From positions 1 through 59,453 of the forward strand of contig CANGUZ010000007.1 in assembly GCA_947457255.1 (NCBI GenBank): a stretch of DNA of 59,453 bases, read 5' to 3'. Below the pieces are notes generated by a model that worked only from the letters and a program-made list of their open reading frames with translations, had not been told where the DNA came from and ran no database searches. Position 1 is the first letter of the stretch. Each line of letters starts with the position of its first letter. Positions 37,456 through 45,811 of this stretch are shown here, piece by piece. The translations under genes and the position numbers were made by a program. The stretch is from Flavobacteriaceae bacterium. Lineage in GTDB: Bacteria; Bacteroidota; Bacteroidia; Flavobacteriales; Flavobacteriaceae.

Positions 37456-37821
37456 ATGCAATCGACTCAATTAGATTATTTTCCTATATTAATACAATTC
37501 ATTTTAGCTGTTGGTTTTGTTGTTGGAATGATTATTATTTCTGGTCAATTAGGCCCAAAAAGAAATTCAGCAATAAAAGATAAAAACTTTGAGTGCGGTA
37601 TAGAGTCTGTAGGTAATGCACGAATACCCTTTTCTGTAAAATATTTTCTAGTCGCAATTTTGTTTGTTCTATTCGATGTAGAGGTAATCTTTCTTTACCC
37701 TTGGGCAATCAATTTTAAAGAATTAGGAATGGAAGGAATGGTTAAAATGGTCTTATTTATGGCTTTACTTTTAGTTGGTTTTTTCTATATCATCAAAAAG
37801 AAAGCATTAGAGTGGGAATAA
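37456..37821 (+). CDS. nuoA: NADH-quinone oxidoreductase subunit A
   Basis: 121 residues, three membrane helices. The family loop NFECGIESVGNARIPFSVKYFLVAILFVLFDVEVIFLYPW is plain, with the conserved Cys and Asp/Glu residues that shape the quinone-site junction. First of 14 consecutive nuo genes; the complex couples NADH oxidation to proton export and quinone reduction in the inner membrane. Separated from nuoB by 74 bases that hold a short tandem repeat. Confidence 0.95.
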   Translation: MQSTQLDYFPILIQFILAVGFVVGMIIISGQLGPKRNSAIKDKNFECGIESVGNARIPFSVKYFLVAILFVLFDVEVIFLYPWAINFKELGMEGMVKMVLFMALLLVGFFYIIKKKALEWE

Positions 37822-37860
37822 AAAAATATAATTTATTAGAAATGGTTTGCTTTTAGTATT

Positions 37861-37891
37861 AATCCTAAATCTAAATCCTAAATCTAAAATC
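37861..37891. repeat. Short CTAAAT tandem repeat between nuoA and nuoB
   Basis: The 13-base unit CCTAAATCTAAAT occurs twice in succession, with a further partial unit, ending 5 bases before the nuoB start. The unit resembles the TAAAC arrays around the gene at 30328. Confidence 0.6.
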
Positions 37892-37895
37892 AAAT

Positions 37896-38444
37896 ATGAG
37901 TGATTCAAATATAAATATGGTTGCGCCGCCTGAAGGAGTTGTTGGGGAAGGTTTTTTTGCAACAAAACTAAACGATGTAGTAGGATTAGCTAGAGCCAAT
38001 TCACTTTGGCCGTTGCCATTTGCTACTTCCTGTTGTGGAATTGAATTTATGGCAACAATGGCTTCACATTATGATTTAGCACGTTTTGGTTCTGAAAGAG
38101 TAAGTTTTTCTCCTCGTCAGGCCGATATGCTAATGGTGATGGGAACCATTTCTAAAAAAATGGGACCTATTTTACGTCAAGTATACGAACAAATGGCTGA
38201 ACCACGTTGGGTAATTGCAGTTGGAGCTTGTGCTTCATCTGGAGGAATTTTTGATACTTATTCTGTATTGCAAGGTATAGATAAGGTAATTCCTGTAGAT
38301 GTATACGTGCCAGGTTGCCCGCCAAGACCAGAGCAAATTGTAGACGGCGTAATGAAATTGCAGGAATTAGTTAGAACAGAATCTGTTCGAAGAAGAAGCT
38401 CTCCTGAGTATCAAGAATTATTGGCCTCATATAACATCAAATAA
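37896..38444 (+). CDS. nuoB: NADH-quinone oxidoreductase subunit B
   Basis: 182 residues, soluble arm. The ligands of the terminal 4Fe-4S cluster N2 are visible: the tandem Cys of FATSCCGIEFMA, Cys in VGACASSGG and Cys in YVPGCPPRPEQI. N2 hands electrons to quinone. Four bases separate it from nuoC. Confidence 0.96.
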   Translation: MSDSNINMVAPPEGVVGEGFFATKLNDVVGLARANSLWPLPFATSCCGIEFMATMASHYDLARFGSERVSFSPRQADMLMVMGTISKKMGPILRQVYEQMAEPRWVIAVGACASSGGIFDTYSVLQGIDKVIPVDVYVPGCPPRPEQIVDGVMKLQELVRTESVRRRSSPEYQELLASYNIK

Positions 38445-38448
38445 CGAA

Positions 38449-38967
38449 ATGGCTTTAGAAAATTCAGACATTCAAAATAAATTAACCGAAACATTTGGCG
38501 AAAATGTTTTCAATTTTCAACAAGAAAAAGACGTTTTTTCTTTTGAAATAAAATCAGATAAAAACACAGCGGTGATTTTATTTCTAAAAAACGACCCAAC
38601 TTTACGATTCCATTTTTTGACCGACCTGTGTGGTATTCATTATCCAGATAATGATGAGAATCATCAGTTTGCAGTAGTGTATCATTTGCATAATTGGTAT
38701 GAAAACAAACGAATTAAAATCAAAGCTTATCTTAACGAAACTCCTTCTATAAAAACAATTTCAAACATTTTCCTAAGTTCCAATTGGATGGAAAGAGAAA
38801 CTTGGGATTTTTATGGTATTGATTTTATTGGTCACCCGCAATTGAAACGTATTTTGAATATGGATGAAATGATTTCGCATCCAATGCGAAAAGAATTTCC
38901 GATGGAGGATTCAGGAAGAACAGATAAAGACGATCGTTTCTTTGGAAGAACAACAACTAATAGCTAA
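38449..38967 (+). CDS. nuoC: NADH-quinone oxidoreductase subunit C
   Basis: 172 residues, a separate NuoC (not fused to NuoD as in E. coli). The signature near the C-terminus reads SSNWMERETWDFYGIDFIGHPQLKRILNMDE with HPMRKEFPMED. It is part of the quinone-side hydrophilic arm with no cofactor of its own. Confidence 0.95.
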   Translation: MALENSDIQNKLTETFGENVFNFQQEKDVFSFEIKSDKNTAVILFLKNDPTLRFHFLTDLCGIHYPDNDENHQFAVVYHLHNWYENKRIKIKAYLNETPSIKTISNIFLSSNWMERETWDFYGIDFIGHPQLKRILNMDEMISHPMRKEFPMEDSGRTDKDDRFFGRTTTNS

Positions 38968-38993
38968 AAAATATAATTTTTCACATTCTATAA

Positions 38994-40232
38994 ATGTCAG
39001 AACTATTATTACCACCAGAGCATCGATATGCTAAAATTATAAAAGAGAAACTAAATGATGACGGAAGCGAGCTTTCGATTCTGAATTTAGGGCCTACTCA
39101 TCCTGCAACACATGGTATTTTTCAAAATATTTTGTTGATGGATGGCGAACGAATTCTTGAAGCCGAACCAACTATTGGCTACATTCATCGTGCGTTTGAA
39201 AAAATTGCTGAAAACCGCCCGTTTTACCAAATCACGCCTCTTACTGACCGAATGAACTATTGCTCCTCTCCTATTAATAATATGGGGTGGTGGATGACAT
39301 TAGAAAAATTACTAGACATTGAGGTTCCTAAAAGAGCTCAATATCTTAGAGTTATTGTAATGGAGTTAGCAAGAATAACCGATCATTTAATTTGTAATTC
39401 GATACTTGGTGTAGATACTGGTGCCTATACTGGCTTCTTGTATGTTTTTCAATTTAGAGAAAAAGTATACGAAATCTACGAAGAAATTTGTGGCGCACGT
39501 TTAACTACAAACATGGGAAGAATTGGTGGTTTCGAAAGAGATTGGTCGCCAAAAGCCTTTGAGTTATTAAACACATTCCTTGAAGAATTTCCAGTTGCTT
39601 GGAAAGAATTCGAAAACTTATTTGAAAGAAATAGAATTTTCATTGATAGAACAGTAAATGTAGGAGCAATCTCTGCCGAAAAAGCCATGGCTTACGGATT
39701 TACTGGTCCAAATCTGCGTGCAGCAGGTGTCGATTATGACGTTAGAGTTGCACAACCGTATTCTTCTTATGAAGATTTTGATTTTATTGTTCCCGTAGGA
39801 AAATCAGGTGACACTTACGATCGTTTTTGTGTTCGTAATGCCGAAGTTTGGGAATCATTAAGTATCATTAAGCAAGCATTAGCAAAAATGCCAGCTGGTA
39901 ACGAATATCACGCTGACGTTCCCGATTACTACCTTCCTCCTAAAGAAGATGTATATCATAATATGGAATCATTGATTTATCATTTCAAAATTGTAATGGG
40001 AGAAGTTCCTGTTCCAGTTGCCGAAATTTACCATCCCGTAGAAGGTGGAAATGGAGAAATAGGTTTTTATCTAGTTACTGACGGAAGTAGAACTCCATAT
40101 AGATTGCATTTCAGAAGACCTTGCTTTATTTATTATCAAGCCTATCCAGAAATGATAAAAGGAGCATTATTATCTGATGCGATAGTAATTTTGTCAAGTT
40201 TAAATGTTATTGCTGGAGAATTAGACGCATAA
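38994..40232 (+). CDS. nuoD: NADH-quinone oxidoreductase subunit D
   Basis: 412 residues, the 49-kDa type subunit. Conserved stretches include NLGPTHPATHGIFQNILLMDGE, EPTIGYIHRAFEKIAE, TDRMNY and FRRPCFIYYQAYPEMIKGALLSDAIVILSSL at the C-terminus. It forms the quinone-reduction cavity with NuoB. It ends 3 bases before nuoE. Confidence 0.96.
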   Translation: MSELLLPPEHRYAKIIKEKLNDDGSELSILNLGPTHPATHGIFQNILLMDGERILEAEPTIGYIHRAFEKIAENRPFYQITPLTDRMNYCSSPINNMGWWMTLEKLLDIEVPKRAQYLRVIVMELARITDHLICNSILGVDTGAYTGFLYVFQFREKVYEIYEEICGARLTTNMGRIGGFERDWSPKAFELLNTFLEEFPVAWKEFENLFERNRIFIDRTVNVGAISAEKAMAYGFTGPNLRAAGVDYDVRVAQPYSSYEDFDFIVPVGKSGDTYDRFCVRNAEVWESLSIIKQALAKMPAGNEYHADVPDYYLPPKEDVYHNMESLIYHFKIVMGEVPVPVAEIYHPVEGGNGEIGFYLVTDGSRTPYRLHFRRPCFIYYQAYPEMIKGALLSDAIVILSSLNVIAGELDA

Positions 40233-40235
40233 ATT

Positions 40236-40766
40236 ATGGAACATACACACTACAAACAAGAAATAAATATAACTGATGCATTGATGACTCGAATCAATGA
40301 ATTGATTAGTCATTATCCAGAAGATAAAATAAAATCGGCTTTATTGCCAGTTTTACATGAAGTTCAAGATGCCCATGACAATTGGTTGAGCATCGAATTG
40401 CAAGATAAAGTTGCCGAAATACTTAAAATAAAGCCTATTGAAGTATATGAAGTGGTAACTTTCTATACCATGTTTAATCAACGTCCCATAGGAAAATACA
40501 TGTTCGAATTTTGTCAAACTTCTCCTTGTTGTTTAAACGGTGTGGAAGATTTGATGGATTATACCTGTTCTAAATTAGGCGTAAAAATAGGAGAACCAAC
40601 ATCTGATGGTCTATTTGAAGTTCGTGGAGTAGAATGTTTAGGAGCTTGTGGTTATGCCCCAATGATGCAATTGGGAGATTTTTACAAGGAACATTTGAAT
40701 AAAGAAAAAGTAGATCAACTAATTGCTGATTGTAAAGACAATAAAATAGTTTTACACGATAAATAA
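40236..40766 (+). CDS. nuoE: NADH-quinone oxidoreductase subunit E
   Basis: 176 residues, thioredoxin-like with a 2Fe-2S cluster (N1a). The ligand pattern is seen as CQTSPC and later CLGACGYAPMM. It belongs to the NADH-dehydrogenase module with NuoF and NuoG. One base separates it from nuoF. Confidence 0.95.
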   Translation: MEHTHYKQEINITDALMTRINELISHYPEDKIKSALLPVLHEVQDAHDNWLSIELQDKVAEILKIKPIEVYEVVTFYTMFNQRPIGKYMFEFCQTSPCCLNGVEDLMDYTCSKLGVKIGEPTSDGLFEVRGVECLGACGYAPMMQLGDFYKEHLNKEKVDQLIADCKDNKIVLHDK

Positions 40767-40767
40767 T

Positions 40768-42135
40768 ATGTCACAAAAAATATTATTAGACAAAATAAAC
40801 GTTCCCGGTATTAAAACCTACGAAGTCTACCGCAAAGAAGGTGGTTATGCTTCTGTAGAAAAAGCCATAAAAAAAATGACTCCTGACGAAGTAGTCGAAG
40901 AAGTAAAAACTTCTGGACTTCGTGGTCGTGGAGGAGCTGGTTTTCCAGCTGGAATGAAATGGAGTTTCATCGATAAAAAATCTGGCAAACCAAGACATTT
41001 GGTTTGCAATGCTGATGAATCAGAACCAGGAACCTTCAAAGATCGTTATTTGATGGAATTTATTCCTCACTTATTGATTGAAGGGATGATTACATCTAGT
41101 TATGCTTTGGGCGCTAATCTTTCCTATATCTATATTCGAGGAGAGTATATGTGGGTTTATAAAATTTTAGAAAAAGCCATTGCAGAAGCAAAAGCTGCAG
41201 GTTGGTTAGGAAAAAATATTTTAGGCTCAGGTTACGATTTAGATTTATATGTTCAAATTGGTGGAGGTGCCTACATCTGTGGAGAAGAAACCGCATTAAT
41301 TGAATCTTTGGAAGGAAAAAGAGGAAATCCTCGTATTAAACCACCATTTCCAGCAGTTTCAGGACTTTGGGCAAATCCAACAGTTGTAAATAATGTAGAA
41401 ACTATTGCCGCTGTACCATGGATTGTGAATAATTCTGGTGCCGATTATGCAAAAATTGGTATTGGGCGTTCTACTGGAACTAAATTAATTTCGGCTTCAG
41501 GGCATATCAAAAACCAAGGTGTTTACGAAATTGAATTGGGATTAAGTGTTTATGAGTTTATGAATTCTGATGAGTATTGTGGTGGGATGAGTTCAGACAG
41601 ACCTTTGAAGGCATTCGTGCCAGGAGGTAGTTCTGTGCCAGTTTTACCAGCCCATTTAATATACAAAACTGCCGCTGGAGAAGATCGATTAATGACTTAT
41701 GAAAGTTTATCTGATGGGGGATTTGCAACAGGATCTATGTTAGGTTCTGGTGGGTTTATTGTTTATAACGACACCGCTTGTATTGTTAGAAATACTTGGA
41801 ACTTTTCTAGATTCTACCACCATGAAAGCTGCGGACAATGTTCACCTTGTCGTGAAGGAACAGGTTGGATGGAAAAAGTATTGCACAGAATAGAAAACGG
41901 TCACGGCCGTGAAGAAGATATTGATTTGCTGTTAAGCATTCAAAGCAAAATTGAAGGAAATACGATTTGTCCTTTAGGTGACGCGGCAGCATGGCCAGTG
42001 GCAGCGGCAATTCGCCACTTTAGAGAGGAGTTTGAATACCACATCCGTTTCCCAGAAAAAATAAAAAATAGAGACCATTTTGTTGCCGAACCTTTTGAAA
42101 AAGTGAAGCATTTAGTTTCTAAAGTAACAGTATAA
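40768..42135 (+). CDS. nuoF: NADH-quinone oxidoreductase subunit F
   Basis: 455 residues. The NADH/FMN-binding segments are clear: GLRGRGGAGFPAGMKWSF, VCNADESEPGTFKDR and GGGAYICGEETALIESLEG. Cluster N3 ligands lie in HHESCGQCSPCREGTGW and the later CPLGDAAAWP. It takes electrons from NADH to FMN. Followed by an 82-base gap made largely of an inverted heptad repeat. Confidence 0.97.
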   Translation: MSQKILLDKINVPGIKTYEVYRKEGGYASVEKAIKKMTPDEVVEEVKTSGLRGRGGAGFPAGMKWSFIDKKSGKPRHLVCNADESEPGTFKDRYLMEFIPHLLIEGMITSSYALGANLSYIYIRGEYMWVYKILEKAIAEAKAAGWLGKNILGSGYDLDLYVQIGGGAYICGEETALIESLEGKRGNPRIKPPFPAVSGLWANPTVVNNVETIAAVPWIVNNSGADYAKIGIGRSTGTKLISASGHIKNQGVYEIELGLSVYEFMNSDEYCGGMSSDRPLKAFVPGGSSVPVLPAHLIYKTAAGEDRLMTYESLSDGGFATGSMLGSGGFIVYNDTACIVRNTWNFSRFYHHESCGQCSPCREGTGWMEKVLHRIENGHGREEDIDLLLSIQSKIEGNTICPLGDAAAWPVAAAIRHFREEFEYHIRFPEKIKNRDHFVAEPFEKVKHLVSKVTV

Positions 42136-42208
42136 TTAAAAGTCAAAAGTTGGAAGTTAGAAGTTAGAAGTGATAACACTTAAACTTTTAAACTTTTAAC
42201 TTTTAAAC
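42136..42208. repeat. Inverted heptad repeat between nuoF and nuoG
   Basis: The left half has a 7-base period of AAGTTAG-type units; the right half is made of TTAAACTTT-type units that are its inverse. Together they can fold as a long imperfect hairpin (left TTAAAAGTCAAAAGTT against right AACTTTTAA) and fill nearly the whole intergenic space. Confidence 0.6.
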
Positions 42209-42217
42209 AAAAACACA

Positions 42218-43267
42218 ATGAAAGTAACGATAGACGGTCACAGTATAGACGTAGCACCAGGAACAACCATCCTGCAAGCTGCTCGTATGATTGGTGGAGA
42301 AGTAGTTCCGCCAGCGATGTGTTATTACTCAAAACTAAAAGGAAGCGGTGGAAAATGCCGTTGTTGTTTAGTTGAAGTAGCAAAAGGAAGTGAAGCTGAC
42401 CCAAGACCAATGCCTAAATTAATGGCGTCTTGTGTAACGGGCTGCATGGACGGAATGGAAGTAAATAGTAAATCATCACCTAGAGTACAAGAAGCAAGAA
42501 AATCAGTAACCGAATTTTTGTTGATTAACCACCCTTTGGATTGCCCTGTGTGCGATCAGGCTGGAGAATGTGATTTGCAAAATTTAAGTTTCGAACACGG
42601 AAAATCTGAAACTCGTTTTATAGAAGAAAAAAGAACGTTTGAGCCAGAAGACATTGGGCCAAACATTCAATTACACATGAATCGTTGCATTTTGTGTTAC
42701 CGTTGCGTTATGGTTGCCGATCAATTGACTGACAATCGTGTTCATGGTGTAATGGACAGAGGAGATCATTCGAATATTTCGACCTGTATTTCTAAAGCAA
42801 TAGATAATGAGTTTTCAGGGAATATGATTGATGTTTGTCCAGTGGGTGCTTTGACTGATAAAACTTTCCGATTCAAATCGAGAGTTTGGTTTAACAAACC
42901 CTATAATGCGCATAGAGATTGTGATAAATGTTGCGGAAAAACTACGGTTTGGATGTTTGGAGACGAAATACAAAGAGTTACAGGGCGAAAAGACGAATAC
43001 CATGAAGTAGAAGAATTTATTTGTAATGAATGTCGTTTTGACCACAAAGACATTAATGATTGGGTAATTGAAGGGCCAAGAAAATTCGAAAAAGATTCTG
43101 TTATTAACCAAAATAATTATACTCGAAAATTAGATAAGGTAGAAATTGCTACCGAAAAAAACATTCTAATGGGAAGAGATATTGACCGTAAAAAAATTAG
43201 TATGCCAGCCATTGCTTTAACAGAAGAGGACATTATTAACCAACAAAGTTTAAGCGATAATGAATAG
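42218..43267 (+). CDS. nuoG: NADH-quinone oxidoreductase subunit G, short form
   Basis: 349 residues against about 900 in E. coli. The 2Fe-2S ferredoxin domain (Cys35, Cys47, Cys50, Cys72) and the 4Fe-4S ligand sets for N5 (His105, Cys109, Cys112, Cys118) and N4 (Cys157, Cys160, Cys163, Cys207) are present. A remnant of the Fe4S4 region of the molybdopterin family follows (Cys235, Cys238, Cys269, with Thr where the third Cys would be), then the protein ends, so the whole molybdopterin-fold domain is absent. The ending is natural: the stop overlaps the nuoH start by 8 bases, so it is not a truncation by frameshift. The electron chain to N2 is complete. Confidence 0.9.
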   Translation: MKVTIDGHSIDVAPGTTILQAARMIGGEVVPPAMCYYSKLKGSGGKCRCCLVEVAKGSEADPRPMPKLMASCVTGCMDGMEVNSKSSPRVQEARKSVTEFLLINHPLDCPVCDQAGECDLQNLSFEHGKSETRFIEEKRTFEPEDIGPNIQLHMNRCILCYRCVMVADQLTDNRVHGVMDRGDHSNISTCISKAIDNEFSGNMIDVCPVGALTDKTFRFKSRVWFNKPYNAHRDCDKCCGKTTVWMFGDEIQRVTGRKDEYHEVEEFICNECRFDHKDINDWVIEGPRKFEKDSVINQNNYTRKLDKVEIATEKNILMGRDIDRKKISMPAIALTEEDIINQQSLSDNE

Positions 43268-44312
43268 TACACTTATTATAGATAAAAGCGTCATTGTCTT
43301 TATAGTTTTTGCTGTTACCATGCTAATGGCGATGTATTCTACTTGGGCAGAACGTAAAGTAGCAGCTTGGTTGCAAGATCGAATTGGTCCCAACAGAGCG
43401 GGTCCATTAGGACTTTTACAACCTCTTGCTGATGGAATGAAATTGTTTGCTAAAGAAGAGTTTGAGCCTAACACTCCTAATAGATTTTTATTTTTTGTTG
43501 GTCCAGCAATCGCTATGAGTACCGCATTAATGACGAGCGCTGTAATTCCTTGGGGCGATAAATTTCACTTATTTGGAAGAGATATAATCTTACAAGCGGC
43601 TGATGTTGATGTGGCTTTATTGTATATTTTCGGAGTGCTTTCTGTAGGCGTTTACGGAATTATGATTGGAGGCTGGGCATCCAATAATAAATTTTCATTA
43701 ATGGGAGCAGTTCGTGCAGCTTCGCAAATGGTTTCTTATGAAATTGCCATGGGGCTTTCTGTTATTGCATTGTTAATGATGACGGGTACTTTAAGCTTAA
43801 GAGAGATTTCAGCACAACAAGCAGGAATGGATTGGAATGTGTTTTATCAGCCTCTATCATTCTTAATATTTTTGATTTGTGCTTTTGCAGAAACCAACAG
43901 AACTCCTTTTGATTTAGCGGAATGCGAAAGTGAATTAATTGGCGGATATCATACTGAATATTCGTCTATGAAGATGGGATTCTTTTTGTTTGCTGAGTAT
44001 GCCAATATGTTTATTTCATCGGCTATATTAGCGATATTATTCTTTGGCGGATACAATTATCCTGGAATGAGTTGGGTTATTGAAAATTGGGGCGGAAACC
44101 TAGCCAATGTTTTAGGAATCGTTGCTTTATTTATTAAAATTTGTGGGTTTATATTTTTCTATATGTGGGTTCGTTGGACGATTCCAAGATTTAGATACGA
44201 CCAATTGATGCATTTAGGATGGAGAATATTGATTCCGCTTTCGATTATTAATATTGTAATTACTGGAATTGTAATTTTGAGAGCAGATATCGCTGCCTAT
44301 TTTGGGTTTTAA
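43260..44312 (+). CDS. nuoH: NADH-quinone oxidoreductase subunit H
   Basis: 350 residues with eight membrane helices. Conserved features include AERKVAAWLQDRIGPNRAGPLGLLQPLADGMKLF and AETNRTPFDLAECESELIGGYHTEYSSMKMGFFL, which line the quinone entry channel. The ATG overlaps the end of nuoG by 8 bases, so translation is coupled. A 113-base gap with a hairpin-forming repeat follows. Confidence 0.97.
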   Translation: MNSTLIIDKSVIVFIVFAVTMLMAMYSTWAERKVAAWLQDRIGPNRAGPLGLLQPLADGMKLFAKEEFEPNTPNRFLFFVGPAIAMSTALMTSAVIPWGDKFHLFGRDIILQAADVDVALLYIFGVLSVGVYGIMIGGWASNNKFSLMGAVRAASQMVSYEIAMGLSVIALLMMTGTLSLREISAQQAGMDWNVFYQPLSFLIFLICAFAETNRTPFDLAECESELIGGYHTEYSSMKMGFFLFAEYANMFISSAILAILFFGGYNYPGMSWVIENWGGNLANVLGIVALFIKICGFIFFYMWVRWTIPRFRYDQLMHLGWRILIPLSIINIVITGIVILRADIAAYFGF

Positions 44313-44325
44313 TTAAAATTGTATT

Positions 44326-44407
44326 GCCCTAGCCCTGATAGCAGTGAAAATCCTTTTATGTTTTTCTTTAAAACATAAAAGATTGTAACGAATAGCAGGA
44401 TTAGCTT
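44326..44407. repeat. Palindromic element between nuoH and nuoI
   Basis: Perfect 12-bp stem CTTTTATGTTTT (44353-44364) / AAAACATAAAAG (44370-44381) with a 5-base loop. It is flanked by outer arms CTAGCCCTGATAGC and AATAGCAGGATTAG, which are roughly inverse to each other. I recall similar CCCTAGCCCTGATAGC-type elements scattered in intergenic regions of flavobacterial genomes, but cannot check this here. No T run follows, so it is not a standard terminator. Confidence 0.55.
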
Positions 44408-44425
44408 CAAAAAATAAAAATAAAA

Positions 44426-44971
44426 ATGTCAATAGAAACTATATCATTATCGGGTAGAAAAAAATTAGTCTCTAATAAGGAGATGACTTTTTTAGAACGC
44501 TTGTATCTTGTAGCCATTATTAAAGGTTTATGGATAACCATTAAGCATTTGTTTACTAGAAAAGTAACGATTCAATACCCTGAGCAGGTTCGAACCATGA
44601 GTCCTGTTTATCGCGGCCAACACATGTTGAAAAGGGATGAACAAGGTAGAGAAAACTGTACTGCTTGTGGTTTATGCGCTTTGTCTTGCCCTGCTGAGGC
44701 TATTACTATGACTGCTGCAGAACGAAAATCTGACGAAAAACACCTGTACAGAGAAGAAAAATATGCATCTATATATGAAATCAATATGTTGCGTTGCATT
44801 TTCTGCGGTTTGTGTGAAGAAGCTTGCCCTAAAGACGCTATTTATTTAACCACTTCAAAAGTATTGGTACCTTCAAGTTACGAAAGAGAAGATTTTATTT
44901 TTGGTAAAGATAAATTAGTTATGCCTTTAGAAATGGCAATTAAAAATACTCAACTTAAAAACGCTAATTAA
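44426..44971 (+). CDS. nuoI: NADH-quinone oxidoreductase subunit I
   Basis: 181 residues, ferredoxin-like. Two 4Fe-4S ligand sets (N6a, N6b) are intact: CTACGLCALSCP and CIFCGLCEEACP. It passes electrons from the NuoG clusters to NuoB. Its TAA overlaps the nuoJ ATG by one base. Confidence 0.96.
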   Translation: MSIETISLSGRKKLVSNKEMTFLERLYLVAIIKGLWITIKHLFTRKVTIQYPEQVRTMSPVYRGQHMLKRDEQGRENCTACGLCALSCPAEAITMTAAERKSDEKHLYREEKYASIYEINMLRCIFCGLCEEACPKDAIYLTTSKVLVPSSYEREDFIFGKDKLVMPLEMAIKNTQLKNAN

Positions 44972-45483
44972 TGTCAATTATACTTATACTATTTTGTGTA
45001 TTATCTGCGGTAACTTTAGCCACAGCCTTTCTTACTATTTTTAGTAGGAACCCAATACATAGCGCCATTTATTTGGTTATTTGTTTTTTTTCTATTGCGG
45101 GACATTATTTGCTGATGAATTCTCAGTTTTTAGCAATTGTGCACGTTATTGTATATTCGGGCGCTATCATGATTCTGTTTTTATTTACCATAATGCTGAT
45201 GAATTTGAATAAAGAAAATGAAGTTCATAAACCTAGAATTACCCGTTTAGGAGCTATTGTTTCTTTTTGTTTAATATGTTTAGTGCTTATTCTTATTTTT
45301 ATAAATTCAAATCCAATTGTTGGAGAATATATAACTACGGGCGAAGATTTTCAATCTATTAAAGTACTTGGAAAAGTGTTATTAAATGAATATATGGTTC
45401 CGTTTGAATATGCGTCGATATTACTTTTAGTTGCCATGATTGGAACTGTTTTATTGTCTAAAAAAGAAAAACTAGAAAAATAG
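44971..45483 (+). CDS. nuoJ: NADH-quinone oxidoreductase subunit J
   Basis: 170 residues, five membrane helices. The family start ([55 protein letters not shown]) is clear. It forms part of the membrane arm between the quinone site and the antiporter-like subunits. One base separates it from nuoK. Confidence 0.95.
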   Translation: MSIILILFCVLSAVTLATAFLTIFSRNPIHSAIYLVICFFSIAGHYLLMNSQFLAIVHVIVYSGAIMILFLFTIMLMNLNKENEVHKPRITRLGAIVSFCLICLVLILIFINSNPIVGEYITTGEDFQSIKVLGKVLLNEYMVPFEYASILLLVAMIGTVLLSKKEKLEK

Positions 45484-45484
45484 T

Positions 45485-45805
45485 ATGAACAATATTTTAA
45501 ACCAAATAGGTATTGAAAATTATATTTTCCTTTGCGTAATACTTTTCTGTATTGGCGTTTTTGGAGTATTATACAGACGAAATGCCATTATTGTCTTTAT
45601 GTCAATAGAAATCATGTTAAATGCTGTTAACTTATTATTTGTAGCCTTTTCTACCTACCATCAAGATGCACAAGGTCAAATTTTTGTTTTCTTTTCGATG
45701 GCAGTTGCTGCAGCAGAAGTAGCCGTTGGTTTGGCAATTTTAGTGTCAATATTTAGAAATTCAGGCACAATTGATGTGGCTAATTTAAAAAACTTAAAAG
45801 GATAA
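45485..45805 (+). CDS. nuoK: NADH-quinone oxidoreductase subunit K
   Basis: 106 residues, three helices, Mrp-like. Membrane-buried Glu residues of the proton path are present in [15 protein letters not shown] and [13 protein letters not shown]. It sits 6 bases before nuoL. Confidence 0.95.
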   Translation: MNNILNQIGIENYIFLCVILFCIGVFGVLYRRNAIIVFMSIEIMLNAVNLLFVAFSTYHQDAQGQIFVFFSMAVAAAEVAVGLAILVSIFRNSGTIDVANLKNLKG

Positions 45806-45811
45806 TTTTCA

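Noticed and set aside
37861..42208. CRISPR-like arrays from the short tandem repeats
   Set aside because: Units are 7-13 bases with no spacers of constant length, and no cas genes are present.
42218..43267. NuoG truncated by frameshift
   Set aside because: The stop overlaps the nuoH start in a normal coupled junction and no remainder of the domain is found downstream.
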